Assembly (NCBI GenBank): GCA_947561585.1
Contig: CANNZV010002576.1
Location: 28,488 to 92,487 of the forward strand
Length of the DNA: 64,000 bases
From: Caprella mutica
Taxonomy: Eukaryota; Arthropoda; Malacostraca; Amphipoda; Caprellidae
Direction: 5' to 3'
Each line of letters begins with the position of its first letter. Within the stretch, counting starts at the first letter, position 1. Made by a program: the position numbers and the translations under genes. Below are positions 41,501 through 58,766 of the stretch, one piece after another. Under the pieces are notes generated by a model. It saw only the letters and a list, made by a program, of their open reading frames with translations. It was not told the DNA's origin and ran no database searches.

Positions 41501-41564
41501 TAGAACTAAAGGGCGACCAACTAGAAGAACTGGAAATAGAAAATTTAGAGAATTCTTGACGTAA
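17489..41564 (+). CDS. Tnc: Tenectin-like giant mucin/VWC extracellular matrix protein (whole gene, 32 coding exons)
   Basis: I joined 32 exons using GT-AG sites and matching phases. They give 18,597 nt, one open frame of about 6,198 aa. Layout: signal peptide (aa 1-24), short Gln-rich linker, three VWC domains, ten doublets of mucin-like repeat plus two VWC domains, a 1,362-codon exon ending in the RGD-bearing VWC, a partial VWC, and a basic Arg/Lys/Gly tail. Each full VWC has about ten Cys, including a CCP motif and a closing Tyr-x-Cys. Established: Drosophila Tenectin is a secreted, mucin-like VWC protein that binds PS2 integrin through RGD. Inferred: the same role in epithelial or cuticular matrix here. 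Drosophila Tenectin is reported with about five VWC domains, so this copy looks greatly expanded. Internal exons from exon 10 onward enter in phase 1, and nearly all are symmetric, so cassette skipping would keep the frame. The family is well supported; the exact exon set near 20715-21048 is less sure. Confidence 0.87.
17562..18995 (+). other. Tnc: Tnc intron 1
   Basis: The longest intron within the coding part of Tnc (1.4 kb). A minus-strand frame at 17911-18246 has no family features and is not called. No repeats or mobile elements are seen. Confidence 0.6.
18996..19073 (+). CDS. Tnc: Tnc exon 2: Gln-rich linker
   Basis: The acceptor is TCTTTCAG ending at 18995 and the donor is GTATTA at 19074. 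The exon encodes a short linker with the run QFQQQKQQ and no cysteine. It is phase 1 in and out. It joins in frame to the signal-peptide exon across a 1.4-kb intron. Confidence 0.72.
19185..19238 (+). CDS. Tnc: Tnc exon 3: short linker
   Basis: A 54-nt exon between a TTTCAG acceptor and a GTATGT donor. It encodes MIGPLFRAVDKVSSADA. It is phase 1 on both sides and links the N-terminus to the first VWC domain. Confidence 0.68.
19348..19460 (+). CDS. Tnc: Tnc exon 4: first half of VWC domain 1
   Basis: The acceptor is TTTTACAG and the donor is a perfect GTAAGT at 19461. It encodes the N-terminal half of VWC1, with Cys at the start, the core CLNCTC and a further Cys in MLMCYLK. It ends in phase 0. 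VWC1 and VWC2 are split by an intron in mid-domain, unlike the later ones. Confidence 0.8.
19564..19651 (+). CDS. Tnc: Tnc exon 5: second half of VWC domain 1
   Basis: It starts phase 0 after TTTCAG and ends phase 1 before GTAAGT at 19652. It supplies the closing cysteines of VWC1, including DQCCPVITC. Reading past the donor reaches a stop at 19783, so the exon end is well placed. Confidence 0.8.
19863..20002 (+). CDS. Tnc: Tnc exon 6: linker and first half of VWC domain 2
   Basis: It encodes a Met/Thr-rich linker with MMMM, then the opening of VWC2, CTMEGEYYPDGAQ. The donor is GTAACA at 20003, leaving phase 0, the same mid-domain split as VWC1. Confidence 0.78.
20199..20346 (+). CDS. Tnc: Tnc exon 7: second half of VWC domain 2
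   Basis: It runs from a TACTTCAG acceptor to a GTAAGA donor and carries the core CELCYC, then GICCPVRYQC. It ends in phase 1. From here every internal exon enters and leaves in phase 1 until exon 31. Confidence 0.8.
20715..20756 (+). CDS. Tnc: Tnc exon 8: 42-nt linker exon
   Basis: The acceptor is ATTGATTTTAG and the donor is ACAG|GTATCA, phase 1 both sides. It encodes DASEFFSTEGFQST. Without splicing the frame stays open to a stop at 20905. Both exon 9 and exon 10 can join it in frame, so exon 9 may be optional. Confidence 0.55.
20827..21048 (+). CDS. Tnc: Tnc exon 9: Thr/Gln-rich linker, possibly alternative
   Basis: The acceptor is CCTACAG at 20826, after a short 70-nt intron. The frame is open and low in complexity (TTTTTEQGSYQTHPQNNQ) with no Cys. 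The donor AAAG|GTTGCT is weak but keeps phase 1 to exon 10. If it is not used, the frame runs 26 more codons to TAA at 21126-21128, with AATAAA at 21124, 21150 and 21283. The exon could therefore end a short isoform carrying only VWC1 and VWC2. Confidence 0.5.
21049..21599 (+). terminator. Possible intronic polyadenylation region of a short Tnc isoform
   Basis: Exon 9 read-through ends at TAA 21126-21128. AATAAA motifs follow or overlap at 21124, 21150 and 21283. The rest to 21599 is AT-rich with no open frame. A transcript ending here would encode about 340 residues: signal peptide, VWC1 and VWC2. Confidence 0.3.
21600..21896 (+). CDS. Tnc: Tnc exon 10: VWC domain 3 with KGD
   Basis: The acceptor is TTTTCTTAG and the donor is TGTC|GTGAGT. 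An acidic/Thr linker is followed by a complete VWC. The core CEHCYCMKGDLVC has KGD at the same place where the last VWC has RGD. The domain closes with GMCCPQGYDC. Confidence 0.82.
21975..23231 (+). CDS. Tnc: Tnc exon 11: mucin-like region and A-type VWC 4
   Basis: About 330 residues of Thr/Ser/Glu/Asp-rich sequence include about three imperfect repeats around TEKETTGEDATTETVLVEDV. An A-type VWC follows, with TCPTPPPSFLRC and DKCCPTYTC. It is the first member of the first exon doublet. The opposite strand is also open here (21952-22968), a by-product of biased codon use. Confidence 0.85.
23320..23526 (+). CDS. Tnc: Tnc exon 12: B-type VWC 5
   Basis: A short exon that is one VWC. It opens CIRSGMIYREG, has the core CKTCFCVEG and closes DSCCPDQYEC. 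The acceptor is CATTACAG and the donor is GTACGT. It is the second member of doublet 1. Confidence 0.85.
23613..23951 (+). CDS. Tnc: Tnc exon 13: short linker and A-type VWC 6
   Basis: About 45 Thr/Pro/Ser-rich residues without clear repeats, then an A-type VWC with TCPPPPPNFLRC and DKCCPSYNC. The mucin part is the shortest of all A-type exons together with exons 27 and 29. Donor GTAAGT. Confidence 0.85.
24033..24251 (+). CDS. Tnc: Tnc exon 14: B-type VWC 7
   Basis: A single-domain exon. It opens CSYNGQSYEEGDY, has the core CEECFCLKGG and closes GACCPTSFYC. The acceptor TTTTTTATAG and donor GTAAGT are both clear. Confidence 0.85.
24375..28268 (+). CDS. Tnc: Tnc exon 15: giant repeat exon and A-type VWC 8
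   Basis: A single 3,894-nt exon (about aa 1092-2390). An acidic Thr-rich lead-in is followed by about 16 tandem copies of a 36-residue unit (108 bp, 25436-27195) with conserved parts TTVEPEIDTTDATGEV and TPLVTKDDKVTGSDQ. More Thr/Glu/Asp-rich sequence and an A-type VWC (CLNPPPSALDC, DKCCPSYDC) follow. Copies differ by a few substitutions and keep length exactly, so the frame is under constraint or freshly amplified. Thr in the repeats could carry O-glycans. Confidence 0.87.
28359..28568 (+). CDS. Tnc: Tnc exon 16: B-type VWC 9
   Basis: A single-domain exon opening CESNGTIYDHGEFVPS, with an N-G-T glycosylation sequon shared by several B-type domains. The core is CLDCYCLKG, then DCPMPGENC and NCCPVRYTC. 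Donor GTAAGT. Confidence 0.86.
28681..29565 (+). CDS. Tnc: Tnc exon 17: mucin-like region and A-type VWC 10
   Basis: Thr/Ser/Glu-rich lead-in, then about seven tandem 11-residue repeats built on MTTLATD (29110-29360). An A-type VWC follows with ACPPAPPAFFRC and GGCCPTYEC. Acceptor TTATACAG, donor GTGAGT. Confidence 0.86.
29669..29887 (+). CDS. Tnc: Tnc exon 18: B-type VWC 11
   Basis: A single-domain exon with CEVNGTIYSHGEFIES, the core CSDCYCLQG, DCPAPNENC and NCCPTRYSC. Acceptor TTTTTGCAG, donor A|GTGAGT. Confidence 0.85.
29983..30945 (+). CDS. Tnc: Tnc exon 19: mucin-like 8-residue repeats and A-type VWC 12
   Basis: The exon opens at the TTTTTACAG acceptor. Its first 200 codons lack Met, so a start-codon-based search misses them, yet the frame is open throughout. 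It has about 17 tandem 8-residue repeats of the form TTSPQDEV (24 bp, 30040-30450). A Thr/Glu region and an A-type VWC follow (ACPPAPPAFLRC, NQCCPLYDC). Confidence 0.85.
31065..31283 (+). CDS. Tnc: Tnc exon 20: B-type VWC 13
   Basis: A single-domain exon with CERNGTIFVDGEYVPS, the core CQDCYCLGG, DCPTPGENC and NCCPSRYSC. Acceptor ATTTCAG, donor GTATGT. Confidence 0.85.
31388..32260 (+). CDS. Tnc: Tnc exon 21: 19-residue mucin-like repeats and A-type VWC 14
   Basis: About eight tandem 19-residue repeats (57 bp, 31515-31960) read GTTVQPDSDTDDSTTT plus three acidic residues. An A-type VWC follows, with ACPPPPPQFLRC and EQCCPLYSC. The donor is GTAAGT. Confidence 0.86.
32363..32581 (+). CDS. Tnc: Tnc exon 22: B-type VWC 15
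   Basis: A single-domain exon with CERNGTYFPQGDHVPS, the core CTDCYCLDG, DCPAPGNNC and NCCPTRYSC. The donor is A|GTAAGT. Confidence 0.86.
32667..33605 (+). CDS. Tnc: Tnc exon 23: 10-residue mucin-like repeats and A-type VWC 16
   Basis: Ser/Thr/Asp-rich repeats of about ten residues (TLASSDAGET and variants) fill the first part. The last 150 residues, from TTTRPSVISTDADETT through the A-type VWC (SCPPAPPAVFRC, DNCCPTFDC), are almost the same as in exon 25. This exon is one half of a recent doublet duplication. Confidence 0.86.
33685..33897 (+). CDS. Tnc: Tnc exon 24: B-type VWC 17
   Basis: A single-domain exon with GTSYMHGDFIPSDNIC, the core CSDCYCLNG, DCPVPGENC and NCCPTRYSC. From the NGT sequon to the end it encodes the same residues as exon 26, and the nucleotide sequences are nearly identical. 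Confidence 0.86.
34170..35147 (+). CDS. Tnc: Tnc exon 25: Ser/Thr/Asp mucin-like repeats and A-type VWC 18
   Basis: Imperfect repeats based on SSDADETTPS fill the N-terminal part. The C-terminal part from TTTRPSVISTDADETT matches exon 23 almost base for base up to SCPPAPPA, then diverges (IMRC, YQCCPLYNC). It is preceded by the longest intron within the doublet region (272 nt). Confidence 0.86.
35243..35455 (+). CDS. Tnc: Tnc exon 26: B-type VWC 19
   Basis: A near-copy of exon 24: the same residues from NGTSYMHGDF to RYSCS and the same 213-nt length. Acceptor TTTTTTACAG, donor A|GTAAGT. Confidence 0.86.
35537..36040 (+). CDS. Tnc: Tnc exon 27: short mucin-like region and A-type VWC 20
   Basis: About 100 Ser/Thr/Glu-rich residues without clear tandem repeats precede an A-type VWC with SCPPIPPAFLKC and KSCCPTYNC. 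Donor GTAAGT. Confidence 0.85.
36142..36351 (+). CDS. Tnc: Tnc exon 28: B-type VWC 21
   Basis: A single-domain exon with CMHNGLEIADGEDIPS, the core CTACFCINGEKIC, DCEAPGPRC and KCCPDFYDC. It is more divergent than exons 16-26. Acceptor CTATTCCAG, donor GTAAGT. Confidence 0.84.
36455..36733 (+). CDS. Tnc: Tnc exon 29: A-type VWC 22 with almost no mucin region
   Basis: Only about 28 linker residues precede the VWC: CLVDGAIYENGTDVPP, CIDRCICNEG, KPPAFQRC and NQCCPTYKC. It is an A-type exon that never gained, or has lost, its repeat tract. Confidence 0.84.
36817..37032 (+). CDS. Tnc: Tnc exon 30: B-type VWC 23
   Basis: A single-domain exon with CEYEGQLYNHGDYINS, the core CTDCFCVSG, ECQTPSPRC and GCCPSAFVC. 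It closes the tenth doublet. Donor GTAAGT. Confidence 0.84.
37188..41274 (+). CDS. Tnc: Tnc exon 31: giant mucin exon, RGD-bearing VWC 24, start of partial VWC
   Basis: A 4,087-nt exon (about aa 4770-6132). It begins with about 14 tandem 16-residue repeats (48 bp, 37338-38050) reading TTDQPGTPEVTDVDDA. Some 900 non-tandem Thr/Ser/Asp/Glu-rich residues and a Pro-rich stretch follow. VWC24 then has CDFCFCFRGDIICLQQ; the RGD codons are 41012-41020. A second, shorter Cys-rich segment opens at CEIGEKFYHAGEIV and continues in exon 32. It leaves in phase 2 before GTATGT, the only such phase in the gene. RGD inside a VWC is the hallmark that supports the Tenectin call. Confidence 0.88.
41366..41564 (+). 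CDS. Tnc: Tnc exon 32: end of partial VWC, basic C-terminus, stop
   Basis: The acceptor is TTATAATTTAG. The exon completes the last Cys cluster (CSQNGMMECDPKNCP) without the CCP half of a VWC. It ends in a basic Gly/Lys/Arg/Pro-rich tail (KGGPSKGGQPGRTKGRPTRR) and TAA at 41562-41564. Confidence 0.85.
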
Positions 41565-41965
41565 TAGGAATTTTCGATTTACCAATTAATTAGATATGAT
41601 TGTAAATATTAAAAGTCATTAATCATGACAAACTAGGATTTTAAATTCTGCTTATGAAAGCGCAACAGACGCTTATGCTAAGAAATGCTCATCTAGAATG
41701 TGTGATCAGATATTTGAAGGTACTTCCATTTTTTCATATTGTAAAAGTGCCAAACTCGTAGTATTTTCCTATTGCTTACTATACTTACGTACTGAAATGT
41801 CTAATAACTCAAAAATACTCTTAAGTCATTTCGTACATTTTGTCCAGAGTCTAGACATTCTTTGTTCCCACATATTTGTTAAGACTTCAGGCGGCCATTA
41901 TTTCTTCAAGTCTTAGGAGACAAGAAGTGCACCCTGGGCATTGAATTTGTGCATCTGTCGTAATA

Positions 41966-42160
41966 TAGGTAACTACTGGCATAATGCTAGGTAACTTTGG
42001 CATTATGCTAGGTAAATCTGGCATTATGCTAGGTAATCTCTGGCATTATGCTAGGTAACTCTGGCATAATGCTAGGTAACCTTGGCATAATGCTAGGTAA
42101 CTTCTGGCATTATGCTAAGCTACCTCTGGCATAATGCTAGGTGTTCTATGGCATAATCTT
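41966..42160. repeat. 21-bp minisatellite, about 9 copies
   Basis: GGCAT(A/T)ATGCTAGGTAACT, with the inverted core GGCATAATGC. It lies in the probable Tnc 3' UTR. Confidence 0.88.
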
Positions 42161-42431
42161 AGGAACATTAAGGCATTCTCATAAGTATTTTTAAGTGCCA
42201 TCACCTATCACTTTCCTAATTATTTATGAATGTAGTGAAGTAGGAATAATTTTAATCTTGAAAGTCACCAAATTCCTGTGCATTACTTACAGCTGATCGG
42301 TTTCAACCTCTCTCGCTTATACTGGCATTATTAAACATTGTATAAGCATCATAGATACTAAGACTTTGCATATTGATATCGCTTAGATTTTATAACTGTT
42401 AATCAAAAGACTTCTCGTAAAGTAATAAATA

Positions 42432-42601
42432 GGGTTGTTACAATATGCTTTTAACATCATAGATCCTGATAATATTATAGACGGAGAGAATTAAAGAGTA
42501 TTGAATGGCTCTACACCAGCGGTATATAGTATTCGATACCACTTTATTTCGTCTGTGATATTCTTTAGATCTATGATTTAATAAGCATATTGCCACAACC
42601 C
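42432..42601. mobile_element. TA-flanked MITE, family A, copy 2
   Basis: 170 bp, flanked by TA, in opposite orientation to copy 1 (inner part GGCTCTACACCAGCGGTATA). It lies within the probable Tnc 3' UTR. Confidence 0.82.
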
Positions 42602-43166
42602 TAGACTAATTAGCTACCGTTTGATAATTGAAATCTTTAGGAGAAATGTGAGCATTTTTCATGAGAATTTGAAGTCAGTTGTGAAATTGCGTTAGGTTTA
42701 ATAATCAGTATTGTTTAGATGTGATGTTAACTTTAGACATTTATTATTTATTGCTCTAGATATAATTAGGTTTGTAAGAGCCTGGCTTAGGGGTTTAATG
42801 TACAGCTTTTTATATCACTAGACTCATGTTATCCCGATAGTGAAAGCAGCTTTCTTTACACCTGTAAAAATTGTGAATAAACATTTTCAACAAATTGCTT
42901 TTCCTAATCCAAAAAATAGTTAAACCCATTCCACCGTTTTAGAAATGTACAGTGAAACTCCTGAGTTTATGAAGTACTGGTTCCTAATAACTTCATATCT
43001 CATGTGCTCTCTATAGTTTTCTATGATTAAAATCATAGAAAATATGGTCATTGAGGGATAACTATGACGCAATTTTTGGCATATATATATCATTTTCTAT
43101 AAATTTGAACATAGAAAACGAAATTGTAACTAAAGTGCATTTCATAATTCAGGTCCTTCATAACTA

Positions 43167-45369
43167 GGGATGTGACAATATGCAGCATAAGATATGCGTA
43201 ATTTTTGACGCGATATGCAGCATATTATATGCCTATTTCTGCATATAATATGCAAAAAGTCAATGTGCATATATGCTGAACGAAAATGCATATTGGAAAT
43301 ATGTATTTTATATGCCAGATATTATTCAATATAATGTGCATATTATATGCTCTAAGTTAATTACGGAATTTAAAATAAAGTTAATCTGTATATAGTTATG
43401 TTTTGAATGTAATTGTACTTTGGTGGTTTGAATGGAACTTACAATAAAACGTAGGCATAATCTTATTTTACTTATTTTTACTACAAAGTGTTTAACTTTT
43501 CAAAAAACAAAATATAACAAAGCTGTTTTAAATTCAGTCTTCTTAATAGTAAATCAATTTCAATCATACACATTCAATTTCAAACAGTGGAATTGCACTT
43601 TATTATTAAATAGTATGTATTTCCGGATTTTAAAAGTGAACCTCCTTCTATCTGCTAATGTATTTTTGTACTGGGAAAACACCCTTCTACATCACAAGAA
43701 ACAAAAGGAGCAAATGTTTCCTTCAGCCAAATTCAGTCTTCTGATATATCACATTCCGTTCATTACTTTAGTCATGACTAGGGTTGTGACAATATGCATT
43801 TCCAAATATGCAGTATGTGCACTGGGAAATATACTGCATATGCAACAGGTTTTATGCTTTTTGAGAAAACGCATATGCATTTGAGAAAACGCATATGCGA
43901 TTGAGAAAACGCATATGCGATTGAGAAAACGAATATGCATTGTTTTGCAAATAAAAAATATGCACTTAAAGATAATGCATATAAGAAAAGGCATATGCAT
44001 TTGAAAGGAAGGCAATATATGCATTTAAAGCTGTTTATATCTGGTGGAAGGTTGAACAAACACCCTAAATTATTTGATGTATACCTTTAGGTGTTCTATA
44101 TCTTTTAGTTTTCCTGTTGAAAATGGCTTGAAATTTTTGTTCGAAAATTAGAGAATATGATTAACTATATGGCGCCATAAAGCTAAAAGTAACACCTGCA
44201 GTAATATAAATAAAGAGTAGGATAATAATAGACACAGGTGGTCAGTACATACCTAGTTTCTGTTCTAAAATAACTGGTAGTCATGAAAATTCACTTCACT
44301 AATATATAGCATCTTATACAGGGTGGCGCAAAAAAAAAGGAAACCCATTTTCAAATTAGTTTATTTTACAAACTATCAAAGCTGGATATTTTCAAAAAAC
44401 AGAGTTTTATTCATTTACTTTTTTCTCTCCGACAAAAATTGAACATCCTGCAGCGAATTAAAAAAAGGTAAATAAAAAGGGCTTGCGCGAGGACGAGAAA
44501 CACAAAAAATTTAATCCTACCATTTTTCATCCAATTAATGCTATCTCTTTACAAAATGTGCATTTTTTGCAGAAACCATTTTGCGAAATTTAGACAATTC
44601 GGTAAATCAGTTCTAAAGGGCCGTACACACATAGGGTTTTTTAAGTCTTTCCACCAGACTTTTTGCTAAGCTCCTCCTACTTTTTCCACGAGCAAAAAAA
44701 AAAAAAAAGATTTAATAATTATTTATTTCAGTTTATTATATTATAATATATTTGATTTCTATGATGTTAGAAAATTAAAAATACACTATTAACAGCAGAA
44801 ACCGAACTCATAATAACATTTAAAATAGTCATACCAGGCACCCCCTATAAACAATCCAGGCCCCAAAGGAGTGCCGCGCACCCCTCTTTAAGAACGACTG
44901 CTTTAAAGGATACCCAAATAAAAGCAGCGACACTAAGTCATTAAATGATAAATATAAACAGTTTTGTATTTAATTACTTAAATAAATTATATACCTACGA
45001 GCAATTAATTTAGTTTTCCGAGTAGTAAAACTCTCTAAAATAATTTTATTCATTTATTTATCAATTACTTCAAGTATTTACTAAATACCAAGAGTCATAA
45101 AAAATTATTAATTCATTTGTAGTTTCAATATTCCACCTACAAACTTTTTAAATTTGAATAATTAGTTTGATTATTTATACTTGGGTCTACAGTTAAAATA
45201 GTTTTCTATGCAGGGGTCCCAGAAGAAAACAGCATTGGTTCAACATTTACATGTTAAAAATTGACCAAGAAGTGCATATTTCTCGGTTAGCATATAATAT
45301 GCACACGTACATATAATATGCTCTGCAAATATATGCAATGGACTGCATATATGCACTAGGTCACATCCC
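43167..45369. mobile_element. ATATGCA-rich TA-flanked element, possibly composite
   Basis: The left end GGGATGTGACAATATGCA and the right end TGCACTAGGTCACATCCC are inverted repeats, each next to TA. A second left end of the family-A type (GGGTTGTGACAATATGCA) starts inside at 43781. The span may therefore be one 2.2-kb element or two or more overlapping insertions. It includes poly-A and about 1 kb of AT-rich filler; no transposase frame is seen. Confidence 0.5.
43858..44030. repeat. 20-bp ATATGC-rich tandem repeat
   Basis: TTGAGAAAACGCATATGCAT about four times, then diverged ATGCAT-containing units to 44030. It is part of an ATATGCA-rich TA-flanked element. Confidence 0.75.
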
Positions 45370-45866
45370 TATTCATAATCAACTCAGAAGTTTAACTGCA
45401 ATCCAGTTTACAACAATTCAGGGCCCAAGGGACGTCACTCCCCTTCTCCTCCATATAGAGTCCCTGGGGTTCATATAAATTTTTTTTTAATTGTGACAAT
45501 GAAACAGTTTTTACAAATTTCCAGAGTTTACTAAAAAAAAAGAAGACTGAAACAAGTCAGAATAGTAATAAAGTTAATTTACCGAGACAGAACATGATGG
45601 CAGACTGATATAAAGCCATATATATATAGAACATTCCATCTAGAATGTGAGCATATTACATATATCACAATAGTAGCTTATTGTACAGCTTAAAATACTA
45701 ATACAAACACAGTTTCAAAGTAGCTTCACATCGAGTCAAACTGGATGTATTATTCAAACTATTCATACAGTTTAAAGGGTTGGCTACTTCAAGAAAAGAG
45801 AAATATTAGCTACTAGGATTATAAACAATGACGTTATTGAAAGTAGTTACTTTCTCAAACGATAAG

Positions 45867-46258
45867 TAGCATAGATACCACATATCCACTTTATTTAAAG
45901 TAGCATAGATACCACATATCCACTTTATTTAAAGTAGCATAGATACCACATAGCGACTTTATTCAAAGTAGCATAGATACCACATATCCACTTTATTCAA
46001 AGTAGCATAGATACCACATATCCACTTTATTCAAAGTAGCATAGATACCAAATAGCCACTTTATTCAAAGTAGCATAGATACCACATATCCACTTTATTC
46101 AAAGTAGCATAGATACCACATATCCACTTTATTCAAAGTAGCATAGATACCACATATCCACTTTATTCAAAGTAGCATAGATACCACATATCCACTTTAT
46201 TCAAAGTAGCATAGATACCACATAGCCACTTTATTCAAAGTAGCATAGATACCACATA
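45867..46258. repeat. 34-bp minisatellite, about 11.5 copies
   Basis: AAGTAGCATAGATACCACAT then ATCCACTTTATTCA. Variants differ at ATTT/ATTC and TATCC/TAGCC. Confidence 0.93.
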
Positions 46259-46744
46259 ATGGTCGGGATGCAGTAGAACCATTGACATTATAAAGATAAC
46301 AAAAAAAAACTATAATTATCCTACTAGTGATAATGAACTAAATTGTTAGAAAGTAACTACAGAATGCCTGGAAATAATCAATGTAGAGAGTCAATACTAG
46401 TAATTAATAGGAAATTATATTCTTCACTGTAGAGGCTATTTAAAATAAAGTACAAATTACAAGATAGGAATTGAAAAATGGATGAAAATTTCCCTAGGCT
46501 ACAATAAGTGTTCTCTCCACAATATTTTTTACTAATAACCTATTGTAATTATCATCAGTTATTTAATTAACGCCTGGTAACTGCTCCTCTAGCCTATAGT
46601 TAGAAGAAGTGTTAGTTAATGAATAATGAAGTTATTCAGCTGTGACCCTTCAGAGAAAAGCATGCTAATGAAAAATATAGGTAATAAAAGATATATTGAT
46701 ATAATTATACTGATATCGAGAGAGAGACACATAGTAATTTAACT

Positions 46745-46862
46745 GGCACTTGACACACTTACGAAGCAGCGTATAACACACTTCAGATAGACTTGACACA
46801 CTTGGAGAAAGTTTAACACACTTCCCTTTAGACTTGACACACTAAGCAGCTTGACACACATA
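46745..46862. repeat. Irregular TTGACACAC/TTAACACAC repeat
   Basis: Seven or so CTTGACACACTT-like blocks at uneven spacing, with intervening (A)CTTCAGATAG and CTTCCCTTTAG. No fixed period. Confidence 0.55.
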
Positions 46863-46986
46863 CACTCTCACATCAGCCTTAAAAATAATCAACAATATGG
46901 TGCGTATCACCTACGCAATATCCTTTAACTAGTACATTCATATATACAAATACAGGGAAGATACCCTTTTAGCTGCTAGATAATGA

Positions 46987-47157
46987 GGGTTGTGACAATA
47001 TGCTTTTAAAAACATATATCTAGAGAATATCACAGACGAAATGAAATGGTATCAAATACTATATACCGCTGGTGTAGAACCATTTAATACTCATTAATTC
47101 TCTCCGTCTGTAATATTTTCAGGATATATGATTTTTAAAAGCATAGTGTCCCAACCT
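46987..47157. mobile_element. TA-flanked MITE, family A, copy 3
   Basis: 171 bp, same orientation and inner part as copy 1. The left flank is mutated (GA), the right is TTA. Confidence 0.8.
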
Positions 47158-47447
47158 TAGTGCTAATTTTATTTCCTTTTCAAATAATCCTACCCTTAAT
47201 TTTTTCACGACTAGATACCTAATATCAACTAGAAAGAAAAATTACGTCCAGAGATTCCAATTGGAAATAAAGATACATAGCCATAAAAGGACTAAATATA
47301 CATATAATTTATCTACACAAAAGAGAGATACACAACTAAATATCAAAATAACGCAAAATATTAAAATTAGAAAAATTTCACCATAAATACAATCACTTTA
47401 GTAATATTCTAAATCTGATTTGGTTTGTTTAATGTGGAGGGCGAACG

Positions 47448-47548
47448 CAGGGTTATCGGATGGTTTAAAATTTTCGATCATTTAAGATTATTATATGCCT
47501 TTCTTGATCGAAAATGTGGGACTGCCCGATAACTCGTAACTTACCCTA
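47448..47548. mobile_element. Inverted-repeat element, family B
   Basis: A 100-bp short copy: AGGGTTATCGGATGG, then TTTTCGATCATTTAAG, mirrored by TTGATCGAAAATG and CCCGATAACTCGTAACTTACCC. The arms make up most of it. Confidence 0.65.
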
Positions 47549-47845
47549 GCAGAGTTATTTATCTAATCAATGGTCTACTATTCATAATTAGCTACCAAAT
47601 GATTTAATAATAAATAATCTGATGCATGTTAAAAGAGAAAAACATTAGTGAATGAACCTGTTTGAGGTCAAAATATCATAAAGCCTAAATAGCTAAGCCA
47701 AAACATGCTGCTATACAGTAATGCTCTATCCTCAGAACCATCACTGATGAAGACAAGTTCTTTATCTCTGATAAAGGAATTAGACATTATATCCGACATA
47801 GGAGAAAAGGACATGGAAGTGATAAAGATATCACCTGCTCCAACA

Positions 47846-48135
47846 TGAGTCAATTTGGTTGCAGAATAGTCAATTTGGTTGCAGAAGAGTCAATTTGGTT
47901 GCAGAAGAGTCAATTTGGTTGCAGAAGAGTCAATTTGGTTGCAGAAGAGTCAATTTGGTTGCAGAAGAGTCAATTTGGTTGCAGAAGAGTCAATTTGGTT
48001 GCAAAAGAGTCAATTTGGTTGCAAGAGAGTCAATTTGGTTGCAGAAGAGTCAATTTGGTTGCAGAAGAGTCAATTTAGTTGCAGAAGAGTCAATTTGGTT
48101 GCAGAAGAGTCAATTTAGTTGCAAAAGAGTCAATA
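47846..48135. repeat. 20-bp minisatellite, about 14 copies
   Basis: GAGTCAATTTGGTTGCAGAA, nearly perfect in the first eight copies, then GCAAAA and GCAAGA variants. The three plus frames are open because 60 bp (three units) is divisible by 3; not coding. Confidence 0.94.
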
Positions 48136-48470
48136 TAAAAGAGATAGTTCTACTAATTATGAAGCTTCATAAGATACAGAAATAAATGATTATAAGTCGA
48201 CGCAAAAACACTCCTAGTTAGCTACTGAAACTATTTCATTTATAATCAAATGACGCAGTGTTTTAATTAAAAGATAATCTTTTGTAAAGATGACAAACTT
48301 GCTCATAAGTTTACAACAGCAATAAATCAATCTATACATTAATTATCAGAACTGATAACTACACAATTCTCTGCAGTTGCAATGTTGTTTTACAGACATT
48401 ATCCCTGCATAATTAGCTACGTCAACTAATTTCACAAAAAGGAAAAATTTAATTTTAACTTAGAAACAAA

Positions 48471-48485
48471 GGGGGGGGGGGGGGG
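48471..48485. repeat. Poly-G run of 15
   Basis: A 15-base G homopolymer in a region otherwise poor in G. The length is likely unreliable in sequencing. Confidence 0.9.
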
Positions 48486-48599
48486 AATATTACTGACCAG
48501 AGAAATTAGTCTAGCAGATACTGGTGAACTAGGTGAAGTTCACAGTTATTGAACAGTTACACATTTACGATATTATTAGAACAAAATATATGATTTAAC

Positions 48600-48773
48600 C
48601 TTTAAACTCACTATTTTGATTGGTATCCATGATACCGTCAGGTTATTTTAAAGGGTATTCATGGATACCTGCAGGTATCATTGATACCAATCAAAACTAA
48701 TCATGTAGCTATTTTTAACTTACATGATCGAAAATGTAGAACCGGTCGATAACTCTGAATTTACCCCAGTAAA
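48600..48773. mobile_element. Family B element, right end clear
   Basis: The right arm is CATGATCGAAAATGTAGAAC then CGGTCGATAACTCTG. The middle has the inverted pair GATTGGTATCCATGATACC / GGTATCATTGATACCAATC. The left end is diverged. Confidence 0.45.
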
Positions 48774-48879
48774 TATCAGCAGAAACTACCCTACTTGTCG
48801 CTGCCAAACTCACTAGTAGATCTCTCCACTAGTGACTACCCTAGTCACAACCTAGCCAGTAGTTGCCTGGTCGAGGCCA

Positions 48880-58766
<9,887 letters not shown>

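Larger units (their letters stand above)
41565..42881 (+). other. Tnc: Probable Tnc 3' UTR and polyadenylation signal
   Basis: AT-rich non-coding sequence follows the stop. AATAAA occurs at 42424 and 42876-42881; the second is followed by ACATTTTCAAC and a T-rich stretch and is the better candidate. If it is used, the 3' UTR contains the 21-bp array at 41966-42160 and a MITE at 42432-42601. Where transcription ends is inference. Confidence 0.35.

Noticed and set aside
43432..43884. 150-codon frame rich in Phe, Leu and Asn
   Set aside because: It lies inside an ATATGCA-rich transposable element and has AT-driven composition with no transposase motif.
44322..44400. GGGTGGCGCAAAAAAAAAGG, resembling a transposon end
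   Set aside because: No matching inverted end or target duplication could be found nearby.
47845..48185. Frames repeating SQFGCRRVNLVAEESIWLQK
   Set aside because: All three plus frames give the same peptide rotated, an effect of a 20-bp repeat.
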